Made by a program: the position numbers and the translations under genes. DNA of 64,000 nt. Origin: Aphrophora alni (lineage: Eukaryota; Arthropoda; Insecta; Hemiptera; Aphrophoridae). The DNA lies in assembly GCA_963513935.1 (NCBI GenBank), contig OY740774.1:99765668-99829667 (forward strand), written 5' to 3'. Numbering within the stretch: position 1 is the first letter of the stretch; each line of letters starts with the position of its first letter. Below, one piece after another: positions 49,607-60,775 of the stretch. The notes below the pieces were generated by a model, which was not told the DNA's origin, did no database searches, and worked only from the letters and a program-made list of their open reading frames with translations.

Positions 49607-50975
49607 CAAACTGGCTAATAGGGAACTGATAGATTCTTTTCTCTTCGTTGTTGGACTATATGTTCTATACTGTCCCTTCATTACACAAACACAACATTCA
49701 GCATGGTCTACATCATTGCAATCAATCAAAACCGGAATAAATTTCCACGACAAATCAATGTTTTCAAACTGGCTAATAGGATACTGATAGATTCTTTTCC
49801 CTTCGTTGTTGAACTATATGTTCTATATTGTCCCTTCATTACACAAACACAACATTCAGCATGGTCTACATCATTGCAATCAATCAAAACCGGAATAAAT
49901 TTCCACGACAAATCAATGTTTTCAAACTGGCTAATAGGATACTGATAGATTCTTTTCCCTTCGTTGTTGAACTATATGCTCTATATTGTCCCTTCATTAC
50001 ACAACCACAACGTTCAGCAAGGTCTACAATCTACATCATTGCAATCAATCAAAACCGAAATAAATTTCCACGACAAATCAATGTTTTCAAACTGGCTAAT
50101 AGGATACTGATAGATTCTTTTCCCTTCGTTGTTGAACTATATGTTCTATATTGTCCCTTCATTACACAAACACAACGTTCAGCAAGGTCTACATCATTGC
50201 AATCAATCAAAACCGGAATAAATTTCCAAGACAAACCAATGTTTTCAAACTGGCTAGTAGGAAACTGATAGATTCCTTTCTCTTCGTTGTTGGACTATTA
50301 TGTTCTATATTGTCAATTCATTACACAACCACAACATTCAGCAAGGTCTACATCATTGCAATCGATCAAAATCGGATTAAATTTCCACGACAAACCAATG
50401 TTTTCAAACTGGCTAATAGAGAACTGATAGATTATTTTCCCTTCGTTGTTGGACTATATGTTCTATATTGTCCCTTCATTATACAACCACAACGTTCAGT
50501 AAGGTCTACATCATTGCAATCAATCAAAACCGGAATAAATTTCCACGACAAACCAATGTTTTCAAACTGGCTAATAGAGAACTGATAGATTATTTTCCCT
50601 TCGTTGTTGGACTATATGTTCTATATTGTCCCTTCATTATACAACCACAACATTCAGTAAGGTCTACATCATTGCAAACAATGAAAATCGGATTAAATTT
50701 CCACGACAAACCAATGTTTTCAAACTGGCTAATAGAGAACTGATAGATTCTTTTCCCTTCGTTGTTGGACTATATGTTCTATACTGTCCCTTCATTATAC
50801 AACCACAACGTTCAACCATGGTCAATATCATAGCAAACAATCAAAACCCTCAAACATTGACAAAACACTCAAATGTTTTCAAATAGGCTAGTAGCGAACT
50901 CACAGATCCTGTCCCTTCGATGTCATACACTATCTTCCATATTGTCTCTTCATTAAAGAAGCAGTTCAGCCACTA
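49607..50975. repeat. Right edge: about nine divergent units
   Basis: Periods 158, 158, 165, 158, 159, 158, 158 and 159, then a decayed final unit. One isolated unit (49923-50087) carries the 7-bp insertion outside the core. Confidence 0.95.
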
Positions 50976-51385
50976 CTTGAAATGCTAATGCCACAGCCAA
51001 ATAAATTACACTAAATAATATGTTTCTATTCCAACCAACGGATCGTTTAATATTCATACATCCGCAATATCATACACGACTATCTGCAATTAAGTTTCTG
51101 TATCAACTTAAACACTAGAGGACAATTAAACTTCATCAATTCCATTCATGATATTAAGTTATGTAACATGTTCGCAAAATAGACATAAACGCAATAAAAT
51201 CCAATTAAAATAATAATTATTTCCTTATTATTTTTTTTATCTGAAGTTCCTCATCCTGTTTTACGTGAAATCTATTTTCCATGATTCATAATACGGTTGC
51301 TTATACGGAATTTGTTGTTGGGGAGGTACAGTATCAATCATAAATATGCGGTTCAGTTCTCTATTAATTTAAACATAACCTTAAG
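50976..51385. other. No recognised gene
   Basis: AT-rich sequence between the satellite and a palindromic element. Confidence 0.5.
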
Positions 51386-51601
51386 TATGAACAAAGAAAA
51401 ACCCCAAACCACAAAATAACACAACTACATACTTCACACATCTTCAGAGGTACACTACATACTGTATGCACATACAAGTATTTAGTGTACCTCTGAAGAT
51501 GATAACAGAGCTATCGAAATGTACATAAGGTAATATAGACGCATTATACAGTTTTGTGTAGTTTGTGTTATTTTGTGGTTTGGGGTTTTTCTTTGTTCAT
51601 A
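51386..51601. repeat. Nested inverted repeat around a hammerhead-like motif
   Basis: Outer arms 51386-51429 and 51557-51601 pair almost perfectly (ATGAACAAAGAAAAACCCCA and its complement). An inner hairpin pairs CATCTTCAGAGGTACACTA (51437) with TAGTGTACCTCTGAAGATG (51484-51502). The hammerhead-like motif and about 50 bp more lie only on the right side, so the left copy is a truncated inverted partner. Confidence 0.85.
51488..51532 (+). ncRNA. Hammerhead-like motif, best copy
   Basis: Helix I TACCT/AGGTA closes the structure. The core is CTGAAGA, then helix II GATA/TATC with a 7-nt loop, then GAAA. Helix III is AU-GUAC-AU and the cleavage-site triplet equivalent is AUA. This matches the layout of the minimal hammerhead ribozymes reported in Penelope-like elements, except for one extra U between CUGAAGA and helix II. 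That U is present in all eleven copies here, and its effect on self-cleavage is unknown. Confidence 0.6.
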
Positions 51602-52690
51602 TACAGTCACCACAGTGCTCTAGTGATTTGTTTATAACCTTAAGTAGTTTATAAAAATATTACTTTTTTTAACTTCTAATAATATATTATATACCTAACA
51701 CCAAGAACATTAAGACAAGGATAATAAACCTAACATAACCTAAGCTTAATATAAACTTAAACCAAGAACTGTAGTATAGTTAATGTATGACAGCCATATT
51801 GGATATATTTTAAAATTTCAGAAAAATTTGGTTTTTTTTTAAAATTTTATTATTATCTCTTAGGAATACCCTATTAAGTTTAATGCATTTAATTTATTTT
51901 TAAGTTTAGTTTTATCATATTTTTGCCCCATATTGGATACGCCATCTTGAATTTTTACCGGGAAGGTAAAATTTTGTCTATTTTAAATTTAAAATACTTA
52001 TCAGAAATATTCAGAACTTTTCGACAAAACTTTAAAAAAGATATTTCATTTATCATTTTTTTAGTATTTTATAGCCGCCATATTGATTCCGCCATTTTGC
52101 ACGTTGGTTTATGAAAATTTGGATATCAGATTTGTAATCAGCGACCTCAAAAACACCCCAGTAACAAGATTTATGAAAATCTGATAAGAAACGAGTTTTT
52201 TTGTTGTAAATTTTATTACAAGTTGAATACAAAATGGTCATTTTGGCTAAGCTCAATAATTTTGGTTAGCATAATTAAAAAATCGGCTCTCTTACGTTTT
52301 TATAAATTTAATAATTAGCCTAGCGTTAAAAAAAAAATGGATCCCAATCGGTTGCGAAACAAGTGTTCTAGATAATTTTTAACGAAAAAATTGCGATTCT
52401 TGACATGTGCGGCGGCAAATGTTTTAAGATTAATAAAATTCTTTTACAGCTGTAGAAGAGATTAAATCTTCATGGCGATTACGTAGAAAAATAAATAGTT
52501 AAATATACGTTTTTTATTATCTATAACAAAAGAATTCTTGTTTTATAAAATGATAACTCTACTTCAATATAAAGCTTGACTTGTAACATGTTTTAAAATT
52601 AAAATGAACTAACATAATTTCTCACAAATAATGCTTTTATTAAATTAAACTCGTTTTAGCGACTTGGTTGGTTATAGTTGGATTATTGTA
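51602..52690. other. No gene; GCCATATTG-rich dispersed repeat
   Basis: CCATATTGGAT, CGCCATCTTGAAT, GCCGCCATATTGATTC and CGCCATTTTG recur between about 51793 and 52100. No frame of interest. Confidence 0.45.
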
Positions 52691-52741
52691 GCTCATGCAT
52701 CACTGAAGATGGTGACATTGTCGGTGAAATGCGTTTTGATT
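52691..52741 (+). ncRNA. Hammerhead-like motif, exact core
   Basis: ATCA, CTGAAGA, 16 nt, GAAA, TGCGTTT, TGAT. ATCA/TGAT gives helix I, and GAC/GTC lies inside the helix II interval. Its leader GTAGCTCATGCATCAC is shared with the copy at 61111. Confidence 0.5.
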
Positions 52742-54045
52742 TATAAGTTTTGGATAACAAAAAATGGGTGCAGTGAGTTGTAGATAGATTTTTACGTATA
52801 GTTTTTGCTTTTATTTTTAATTATAGCCCAAAGGAGCCAAATTAAACGTATTCTCTACCTTTCAGAAATTAACAATCAAAAAATTAAATGAACTATAGAC
52901 GACCACCAAAAAGATCTATTATCTCTAACTATATCGATCAAATATTGAAAAGTAAAATGTTTTTGCATTCAACGAGAAAAATAATAATCAAAATTTTTGC
53001 CATTTAAAATGCAAGGATCAACTGAAATGTTTTCCTAATCAACCCACGTTGACAAATCGAGGTTATATTTTAACCTACAAACTAAAACACTGTTAATTTT
53101 TAATATATTTCACAATGCAATAAGGTTTTATAACGAGCAAGAAATTTAAACTCGCCTGTTACAGATTGTTATCTTGCCCGTGAACGAACCTTGCTGAAAA
53201 CTCGCAACCAAACAAGTGACGTTAAATTTAAACGACATCCTTCCCGTTAAATACACCCCAAGATAAGGCAGAGGTCTCGCATTAACTTGTAATTTATTGT
53301 TAAATAAAACTAGGATTTATGCAACCAAATGGAATTACACTGTACACGTTCATAGATACAAATCAGTCTACTTACTAATGATACTTAACTAGTGCACCCA
53401 AAGGTGAACAGTTATATCTTTGGTTATATCCGTTAGGGTTCCCTGAGTTCAAGTAATGTTTTTTATACATAAGTGTGTACGTCATTCTATTTATCTGTCT
53501 GTAGGTCTGTTAGAAATCATTTTGTATAGTTCGAAAAACTGATTTATTTACTCAAGTAAAATTGCGTCTACATGTCACACTATAAAACATAAAGTATTGT
53601 TTACTAAAAATTTCCTAAGGATTGTATCAAAATGTATTACAAAATAAATGAAATAACAAAAAGTAAAATGTAAAGAAAATTGCACACATTTCGAAAAAGT
53701 ATTATTTTAAAACGAAGGATTTTCTTTTTTCCCCCAGGAAGTTGAAGCATTGTGAAACAAAGAGTTCATAATATAAAACTTTATGTTTACATTCATATAA
53801 ATTTTAGTTTCTTAACCTTAAAAGATTTGACTTTTCGTATGTATTTTGGTTTTCCACACGACATAAAATCTGAGTTTAATATTATCAAACAGCTTTACAC
53901 GGTCAAATTTGATTGTCAGATTGAGCAACTTTCTAGGTAGGCGGAGAAACCGGTCTGATCAATATGGAGGGGGGATGTGTTATGTACGCTTGACCATTAA
54001 TAAGTCGACTCACTGTTACATTAATTTAGTTTAGTATTGGTTTAT
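52742..54045. other. No gene; dispersed repeat at 53420-53560
   Basis: TCCCTGAGTTCAAGTAATG followed by TTTATCTGTCTGTAGGTCTG is a diverged plus-strand copy of the family at 30800. The rest is AT-rich. Confidence 0.5.
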
Positions 54046-54090
54046 ATCCTTCTGAGGATGGTAGACATGTTACCGAAACGTACATAAGGG
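54046..54090 (+). ncRNA. Hammerhead-like motif, exact core
   Basis: TCCTT, CTGAGGA, U, helix II GGTA/TACC with 7-nt loop, GAAA, CGTACATA, AGG. Helix I is CCTT/AAGG. Helix II is perfect. The flanking GTTGTGTTAGTGTTTTATTT is reminiscent of the arm sequence at 51557. Confidence 0.55.
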
Positions 54091-55458
54091 TTTATTAAAC
54101 TTTCTGACGTTAGTTGTGTTAGTGTTTTATTTGTTGTTTGGGGATGACTAATATTAATCTTTGGTGTATTTAGACAATTACTATGACATTTCTTTGTTTT
54201 TTCTTGATAACTCGGCTATCTTTTTTTTTACAGAAAAAATAGTTTAAAAAATACCATCTTGTTTGCCGTTAAAATATATCATCTCTTGTAAATTGTTTGT
54301 AAAGTTTACGGTTTCTGAGATATTCGACGTTAAATGCTTGTATCAGTCGCCATTGTGCAAATATACAAAACGAAATCTTTGTTTTTGGTACACTCATAAA
54401 AAATGTGTGTACCAAATTTGAAGTCAATATTTTACTTATTTCCAAAGTTAAGTTTTTTATAAAGAAACAAAATGGTGGATAAACGGAATGTAAGAGCTTT
54501 CAAGCGTAAAATGGTTACGGGAAGTTTTATCTCTTATTTAGCAGTCTAACACCTCCCAAAAGTTTATCCGATTCTTCATAAATCACTCTTTAGACAAAAT
54601 TGATTATACCAATTTCAATAAAATGTTGTAATGTGAAGCCCAATAAAAATAAATAATACAATCACAAATAATTAAAATTACGGCTAGAATTTAGTTTGGT
54701 TAAAAAACGAAAATTTAACAAAATTATTTATGAAACAATAATAGATTTTCCAAGTAGAAAGGAAATAAATCACTTACTTACCGTGTTGTAGTGTTCTTTT
54801 CAACTTCTATTTTATTTTATATATGATGAGACTTATAGAAATATATTGACCACTCACCTGCAAAACAAACAAATAGTAGACTATTAACCTAAAGATAACA
54901 AATCTAAACAACATACAGAGTATTAATACATATCCGACATTTTTCATAATTTCTATATTTAAAAACTAAAATACAGCGTTTCGAGATCAACTCTCGATAC
55001 CGTGTGTTAAACCTAGAGCATAAAAAAGGGGAAAACACCAACATAGCCGAGGGCCGTATTGGAAACTAAAACTAAATCTATAAACTAGGAAAATACCCAA
55101 TCTTAAAACTAGGCCTGAGCAATAACAACTACGACTAAACACAAACGTTATCAAATAAAACCACCACACACAACAATGCAATACATAAACAACTGACTTT
55201 AAAAGTGGTGCTTCATAAGGACAAATTCTTTATAAATTCCAATTTTTAATTAAGATGTCTATAAACTCAATAAAAATTAGCATGGTGTTAATAGTAATAA
55301 CTTTCATCCCTTCAACTATCCCCCCCCCTATATTCCATCTTTTTGAAATTTGGGCAGAAACAACTTCAGTCTACGACACCACAAACTTCAAAATCGGTTA
55401 AAAATTGTAGTAGGAGTTATTCTAACAACCAACCACTAGCCTATTAAATAAGTATAGA
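54091..55458. other. No recognised gene; decayed dispersed repeat
   Basis: Between 54180 and 54620 there are diverged phrases of the low-complexity family (for example CAATTTCAATAAAATGTTGT). The minus-strand frame 54987-55181 is unrecognised. Confidence 0.45.
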
Positions 55459-55735
55459 TGTTTTTTTCGCAATAAATCTGTTCGGCTTTTTTTCGATTTA
55501 TCCGTAGGCCTAATCGCGTGAGTTTATGTTCACTAAATCTTATATTTAGAGGTCTTTTTGTCCCGCCAATATATTGCCTGTCACTTTCACATTTAATACT
55601 GTAAATACAGTTTCAGTGTAAAGAGTGTCAGGTTTAGGGTTGGTTTTAACGAGATGTAGCCTAACAGTGTTTTGATTATTAAAAGCAAAACATGTCTTTT
55701 ATATTTCCTAACAACATGGCTCACTTTATTCCAAT
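55459..55735 (-). pseudogene. Penelope-like element: RT-endonuclease linker and GIY-YIG domain
   Basis: Minus-strand translation gives VSHVVRKYKRHVLL (about 55735-55690) and TVRLHLVKTNPKPDTLYTET, the linker before the endonuclease. After a one-base frame change it reads IYSIKCESDRQYIGGTK, RPLNIRFSEHK and LTRLGLRINRKKAEQ. The IYSI, QYIGGTKR (55553-55573) and R-x-SEH elements match GIY-YIG endonucleases of Penelope-like elements. The catalytic YIG, Arg and EH positions are visible. The RT is absent and there are stops, so this is a relic. It shares its reading with the shorter fragment at 42133. Confidence 0.72.
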
Positions 55736-56173
55736 AATCCCGACACAAGGGATTTTCATGTATGATAAGAGTTTAGACTATTTCTTTTCCTTAGAATTTT
55801 TTATTTTATTATTTTATTTAGAATTTAAGGTTTATGGTATGAAACATCTCATGTATTAGTTATTATATACACAAATGATAGCAAATGTCTGATTAAATCA
55901 TATTATTATTATGAACAATTTGCGATTATCAAATAACTTTAAAACTAGATTATACAGAGTGTTCCAAAAGTCAATGGATACTATAAATAATATTATCTAT
56001 TTTTATTTTAACTTGACAATGCCTCCACAATTATAGTATCAATAACTAAAAACACAATCATTGTAATAATTAATTAGTATATTCAATTAATTTTCATAAG
56101 AGTGTTCCATAAGTCAAAAATAACAGTTATTTTTATTTATTAATAATTTCCAGGTTATAATTTAGCAATAGAA
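55736..56173. other. No gene; short repeated transposon-like end
   Basis: AGAGTGTTCCAAAAGTCAA (55956) and AGAGTGTTCCATAAGTCAA (about 56099) are direct copies about 143 bp apart, likely remnants of a small element. Confidence 0.45.
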
Positions 56174-56218
56174 ATCCTCTGATGATGACAAACATTTTAC
56201 CGAAATCTACATCAGGGT
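56174..56218 (+). ncRNA. Hammerhead-like motif, exact core, C at the cleavage position
   Basis: ATCCT, CTGATGA, 16 nt, GAAA, TCTACATC, AGGGT. Helix I ATCCT/AGGGT has five pairs (one wobble). Helix III is AU-CUAC-AU and the triplet is AUC, a canonical hammerhead cleavage context. Helix II is degraded. Confidence 0.5.
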
Positions 56219-57879
56219 ATTAAATGGGAAAAAAATCCAAAATAATGTGTTTTTGTAATTGTAGTTAGGGGAATTGAGAGACACGCTAACGCTTTGAATC
56301 GTTACGCTAAATTGTTGTCTATATGTAAATATTCTAACGATAATTATTTTATTATAATTTCAGAAATATTATATAAAACAAAATTATGAATTAACTATGA
56401 TACCTTGGATTGTCAACACATAAGGAAAGTTATTAATGATGAAGTCCAAATATACTCTTTAACATTAGCTATATTATTATCTAATTTTATTTGAATTTAT
56501 TTTCCAATTACTTTTGATTTTTATTTTACACTATTTGCTCAGGGGGAGCTCTTTAATGAACAATTAATACAGTGAGTGAAATTTTAATAATACAGAGAAT
56601 TGCAATTTTAACAATTTAATTTCCAATTAAAGTCTATAATTAGTACAAAACCAAATCCACTTTTGTTGTATTCCTATGTAAGTGATCCAGTGCTGATAGT
56701 TGAGTGAAGAACTTTCACTTTATTACTTGTTAATGATGTTCACCAAACACTACACTGTACTATGTGATTTATCAATAAAATGATTCACTTCAAATTACCA
56801 TGAAGATGCACTCAACACTTTGTAGATGTACCTCTTTTGTACAGCAACGAAGATTACTAAGGTGTTAAATACTTTTACTTTGTAAAAACAAACACGGTTA
56901 AAACATACGTGTTAAAAAACAATTATTACTTTACTATTACTAAAACTGGAATTATAACTTATAGGAAATACTAATTTCTACATTAGGAATACTGTTGGCT
57001 TTACTTCGCCGACCCCTATGCTGTGAGTTTCTTCCCCAAGACTCTCTATATAATTTTTACTTTGTCGATGCTAAAAAATACTTATTCCCTCTCTCTTAAT
57101 TTACTTTAACCAATGAACGTAAGCAGCTACTTTTTGTCAGCCAATCAAATTCTAATGTTTCAAAATTGTGACCGTTTAGAAAACTGTTGTCCCGTTACAT
57201 TTTATGAGTTTTGTGTGTGATTGTTCTTAAGTTTCTAATATTATAGTTATTTATGACTTAATTGCCTACAATGATTCTGGGTCTAATTTAAGTGTTTTTC
57301 TCTTTTTTTTCTTTAAAGTTGTGAATGGTGTTCTGACTGATTTATAACATATCCCCCTAACGCTTCACCTTTGTCGGCGATCACAAACCGTATAACATGT
57401 GTCCAACAAATGTATCTATTTCTATATTCTTTTAAAAATATTAGACCATTACTGGAAAGCTTATTGATTTCGTTTAAAGGATGATCCTTTCTAACTCTTA
57501 CCACATCATTACCTACCGAATACGCATATTGTCCTTCTGATAACTAAACGATAGTACCTCCATCCTCAGTCTAAAATCAAAATCTACCTCCGGCAGGAAT
57601 AATAAATTAATATTATGAATTTCACCCCGGTGATCATTGAAAGATACAATAGTTTTAATTTGTAGTGTTGGCAATGAAACGCCGTTTGAAAGATTGTAAA
57701 GTTGGTAGTGGATATTTATTTTGCTATCAACTGATTTTATTTCCAAAATCTCTCTGTCACTTTATTAACCAATCCGTATCATTTTATTTGGACACTTTCT
57801 AGTCCCTCACAAATCTTCCTCTTTTTTCCTATTTCTTTCTCTATCCATTCTTGTTTTTCCAACAGTTCTTTTAAAAAGC
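56219..57879. other. No confident gene; adjoining minus-strand frames at 57313-57746
   Basis: Two minus-strand frames, 57513-57746 and 57313-57504, adjoin in different frames. Read with one shift they give about 140 residues, including VGNDVVRVRKDHPLNEINK and WTHVIRFVIADKGEALGG. This could be a frameshifted coding relic or chance; no family was recognised. Confidence 0.3.
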
Positions 57880-58190
57880 TTCATTTATACGGCTCAAAGA
57901 TTCGGACCCGGTTCGTGGCGTTACGTGTTTTCCTGTATGTTACCTACCTCCCACGTCTATGGTATCGTCAAGTAAAGAAAATACCAATTTTTTTTAAAAC
58001 TACCGCTGCTATTTTACGTTTAATTTTAGTAATCATTGACCGGTTTTCTGCAGCATATGTAAGATTAGGTATCTAAATCATGTATATTTCTACTTTGGTC
58101 TTGCCATTTATTTATTTCTTACCTACAATAGTATTGTTGACCCAATAATACACATAACTAACAAATGGAATATGTGGATTTCATGTTGTA
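57880..58190 (-). pseudogene. Probable LINE RT C-terminal fragment (TYAAE)
   Basis: Minus strand: PNLTYAAENRSMITKIKRK (about 58070-58015) resembles the PILTYAAETR-type block that follows the RT thumb in many insect LINEs. A basic stretch with RKTRNATNRVRI follows in another frame (about 57940-57900). Stops and frameshifts are frequent. It is a different family from 9300 and 35262. Confidence 0.4.
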
Positions 58191-58379
58191 TTGTTCTAGT
58201 TCTATGTGAGCTTATACCTCATCGGTTACATATGTGAACGGGGCTTACCCATCGGCTTATTCGACTGTTGTACAACTGTTGTCAATACAAGAGCTAAATG
58301 TAGTCAACTCTGAACATATTATTTAAACATACCTTCTATCACTTCCACCTTCATTTCATTATGAGACCAGCGCCTCCTA

Positions 58380-58875
58380 TACAGGATGGTCCATATGTAT
58401 GGGAACACCTCAATAAATTGGAAACTGTTATAGATGTAATAATGTAACTTTCAGGATAAGTTATTGGTGAAATACTCTACCTTTTGACAGACAACTGAAT
58501 TTCAACCCATTCTCAGGGGGGTATTTTGATATTTGTTCAATAAAATTTTGATCAAACCATGTATACCAAATATTTCTTTGAAAACCAAAATTTCAATCAG
58601 CCGCCATTTTAGATACAAGTATCGTAGAAATTTTTTATTTATGCCGTTTTTCTCGTTTCAAAGAGACCTTTAAGATGTTGTATCACACAATGGGTGTTCC
58701 CATTTAAACTATTTGAGTTACAACCCCTTGGCCACCCCCTGAGAAGGGGTTGAAATTCAGTTGTCTGTCAAAAGGTAGATTATTTCACCAATAACGTATC
58801 CTGAAAGTTACAGTATTACATCTATAACAGTTTCCAATTTATTGGGGTGTTCCAATACATATGGACCACCCTGTA
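58380..58875. mobile_element. 496-bp MITE with about 145-bp inverted arms, TA flanks
   Basis: The ends TACAGGATGGTCCATATGTA (58380) and TACATATGGACCACCCTGTA (about 58856-58875) are inverted. Arms continue inward through TTGACAGACAACTGAATTTC and its complement. TA lies immediately outside both ends (58378-58379 and 58876-58877), as for Tc1/mariner-superfamily insertions. The interior is non-coding, so it would depend on a transposase from elsewhere. The arms are similar enough for reliable pairing. Confidence 0.88.
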
Positions 58876-59499
58876 TAACACATACTCAACAAAAATTTTA
58901 AACAAAAGTAAACTAGAGAAGTTTTCTATCTTCTTTAGTCCTTTTCACGGAACAAAGTCAACTTACGCTAAGTTACATGTGTCACCTCGTTATCATATTT
59001 CTATAAGAGCAAACAAAGTTTGTTTTTTTTTAAGTTAAATTCTCAACTAATTAGACTACAACTTACCATAGTAAGAAAACATTTAATAGTGTTCATTGAT
59101 ACTGGATGGTGAACAGACGAATCGCGTACGTGCGCATGTTTGTCTACTTGACTATTCAAAAAATCTGAACTAATCTTAAGTCATCGTGTGTCCAAGCTTG
59201 CTAACAATTTCTATCTACCTATATACATACATAATATATTCACAAAACTAAAGTTTGTATGTATATTTGTTATCTATACGCGTTAAACAAATTGACAGAT
59301 CAAGACAAAAATTGGCAAGATACCGTTCATCAAACCGTTAAAATTTCAAAATCCCCTTCTCTTTTTTCTCAAACCTGTTCCAAGACAATTTATAAATGTT
59401 TTATCCAATTCTCACGCAAAAATTACGTCTAAATGTATTTAATTAAGTTTGTATCAATGAAATAAACGTGTAATACAATTCAACTTTCCTTTATGAGAT
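58876..59499. other. No recognised gene
   Basis: AT-rich sequence with no supported feature. Confidence 0.5.
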
Positions 59500-60240
59500 T
59501 AAAAATAAAAATTTACAAACTAAATTAAATAAACTATGCAGATCTTACTCAACCATACCCAAAACCAACAAAAACTAATTAACAATAATAACGTCAATTC
59601 TGTAGTTTTCAATTGAAAAATAAAAATGAATATTAAATAAGGGCCTAAACTTGCTCCCCTTTGCTTCTTCAGCGTAAATCGTATTTTGTTAAAATCGAAC
59701 TTTCAATAACGGAGGTCAAATTTCTAAATTGTACTTTTTTATACTTCCAATTTTGCACAAGTTATTCACCTTCATATTTCACTAAAATTTGAACTAAATC
59801 TGTAGAGCCTCAATGCCAATTTATTAAAATATTTTTGATCAATAACTCACAAACCAGCATTTTCTTATACCTTCTGTTTGGGCCTTTAAAGGTTGCACAT
59901 GAGCAAAATTTGTTCAATTTTGTTAGAGTTGATTTGATACAATTAATTGTAATTTGTATTTTCAACCATCCCTAAAATATAAAATTAAAAAAATTAGTGT
60001 AGTAAAATCTTGAGTAATGACGAAAATCATGGCCCAATTTGATTAAAATCTGTTCACACGTTTGACTTTAAGGCACTGCGACGACAGATAGACAAACAAA
60101 CATCACTCCTAAAACCACTATTTTTGGACTCAGGAGATTTCAAAACGAATATATCCGGGGGGGGGGAACAACAACGTAAATTTTTGACTCATAACATAAT
60201 TTTCTCAATAATACGTTAAATAAGAAACTAAAATGATCCT
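59500..60240 (-). repeat. Decayed dispersed repeat, most complete copy
   Basis: From left: AAATAAGGGCCTAAACTTGC, GAGCAAAATTTGTTCAATTT, AATTTGATTAAAATCTGTTC, then CAGATAGACAAACAAACATC and GGACTCAGGAGATTTCAAAA, a G9 run at about 60159, and a diverged end. It unites the phrases found separately at 20926, 22980, 27861, 30800, 36740, 53420 and 61850, so these are probably one family. Confidence 0.65.
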
Positions 60241-60775
60241 GGTTACTTCAACTTATAAAACATTCAATAAATAAAACAAGCATTTAAGTTTTAAAATATA
60301 CCCAACTGATTTCTTCAACGCCATTTCCCCTTCAATTCCGGATACAAGTTATTTTTTGGTTGCGTGGCATTGCGGGTTGCCGCATACCACATTACAGGGG
60401 CAAATCATCCGTGTAAGTTAATTTGGTTAGTTTCCCCCCATTCTGCAACTCGGCTTGGGCCGCGCAGTCGAGCCACGAGTTGTGCAACACCGTGCGAGGA
60501 GACTGGATCAGTATGGAGCAGCAACATCTAGTTCAATAAGTATCTCTCTTTTTTCTTGTTCAGTATTTTCCATGGTACTCCCCCCCCATAAAATGGCAAA
60601 TTAGGCCGTGTTGTCATGGGTCGGTGGAACCGGGTTTTTACGACGCGCTATAAATTTGTACAACTGTGAGTAATATGTTAAACGTGCTAGTCGGCCATTT
60701 TGGGACCAGGTCTCAAAATTTCAGACCACGAATTTCCAAGAGTTAATTCCCTCATTTAATTATAACATAAGTGTC
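60241..60775. other. GC-richer island without an identified gene
   Basis: 60340-60690 is clearly GC- and CpG-richer than the background (GGCTTGGGCCGCGCAGTCGA, ACGACGCGC). A GTGTAAGTT donor-like site is at about 60411 and a short ATG frame (MEQQHLVQ) at about 60513. It may be a promoter or 5' exon of a gene outside the window, or a GC-rich repeat. Confidence 0.3.

Larger units (their letters stand above)
42205..50975. repeat. 158/165-bp satellite array, about 54 units
   Basis: Head-to-tail units phased on CAAACTGGCTAA (starts 42205, 42368, 42526, 42684, 42842, then every 165 bp to 49607, then 49765, 49923, 50088, 50246, 50405, 50563, 50721, 50880). The central units are nearly identical and the edge units diverge, the usual picture of unequal exchange homogenising the interior. 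The last unit decays by about 50975. The unit length is close to one chromatosome. Edge units of 158 bp shift frame at each repeat; core units of 165 bp do not. Confidence 0.98.

Noticed and set aside
42747..49787. 2346-codon open frame as a giant repetitive protein
   Set aside because: It exists because near-identical 165-bp satellite units lack a stop in one frame. Variation among units is at satellite level, with no start context, domain or composition typical of a structural protein.
42205..50975. CRISPR array
   Set aside because: Units are fully repeated without unique spacers, the unit is 158-165 bp and the context is a eukaryotic genome.
57313..57746. Endogenous viral element
   Set aside because: No viral family motif could be identified in the joined reading.
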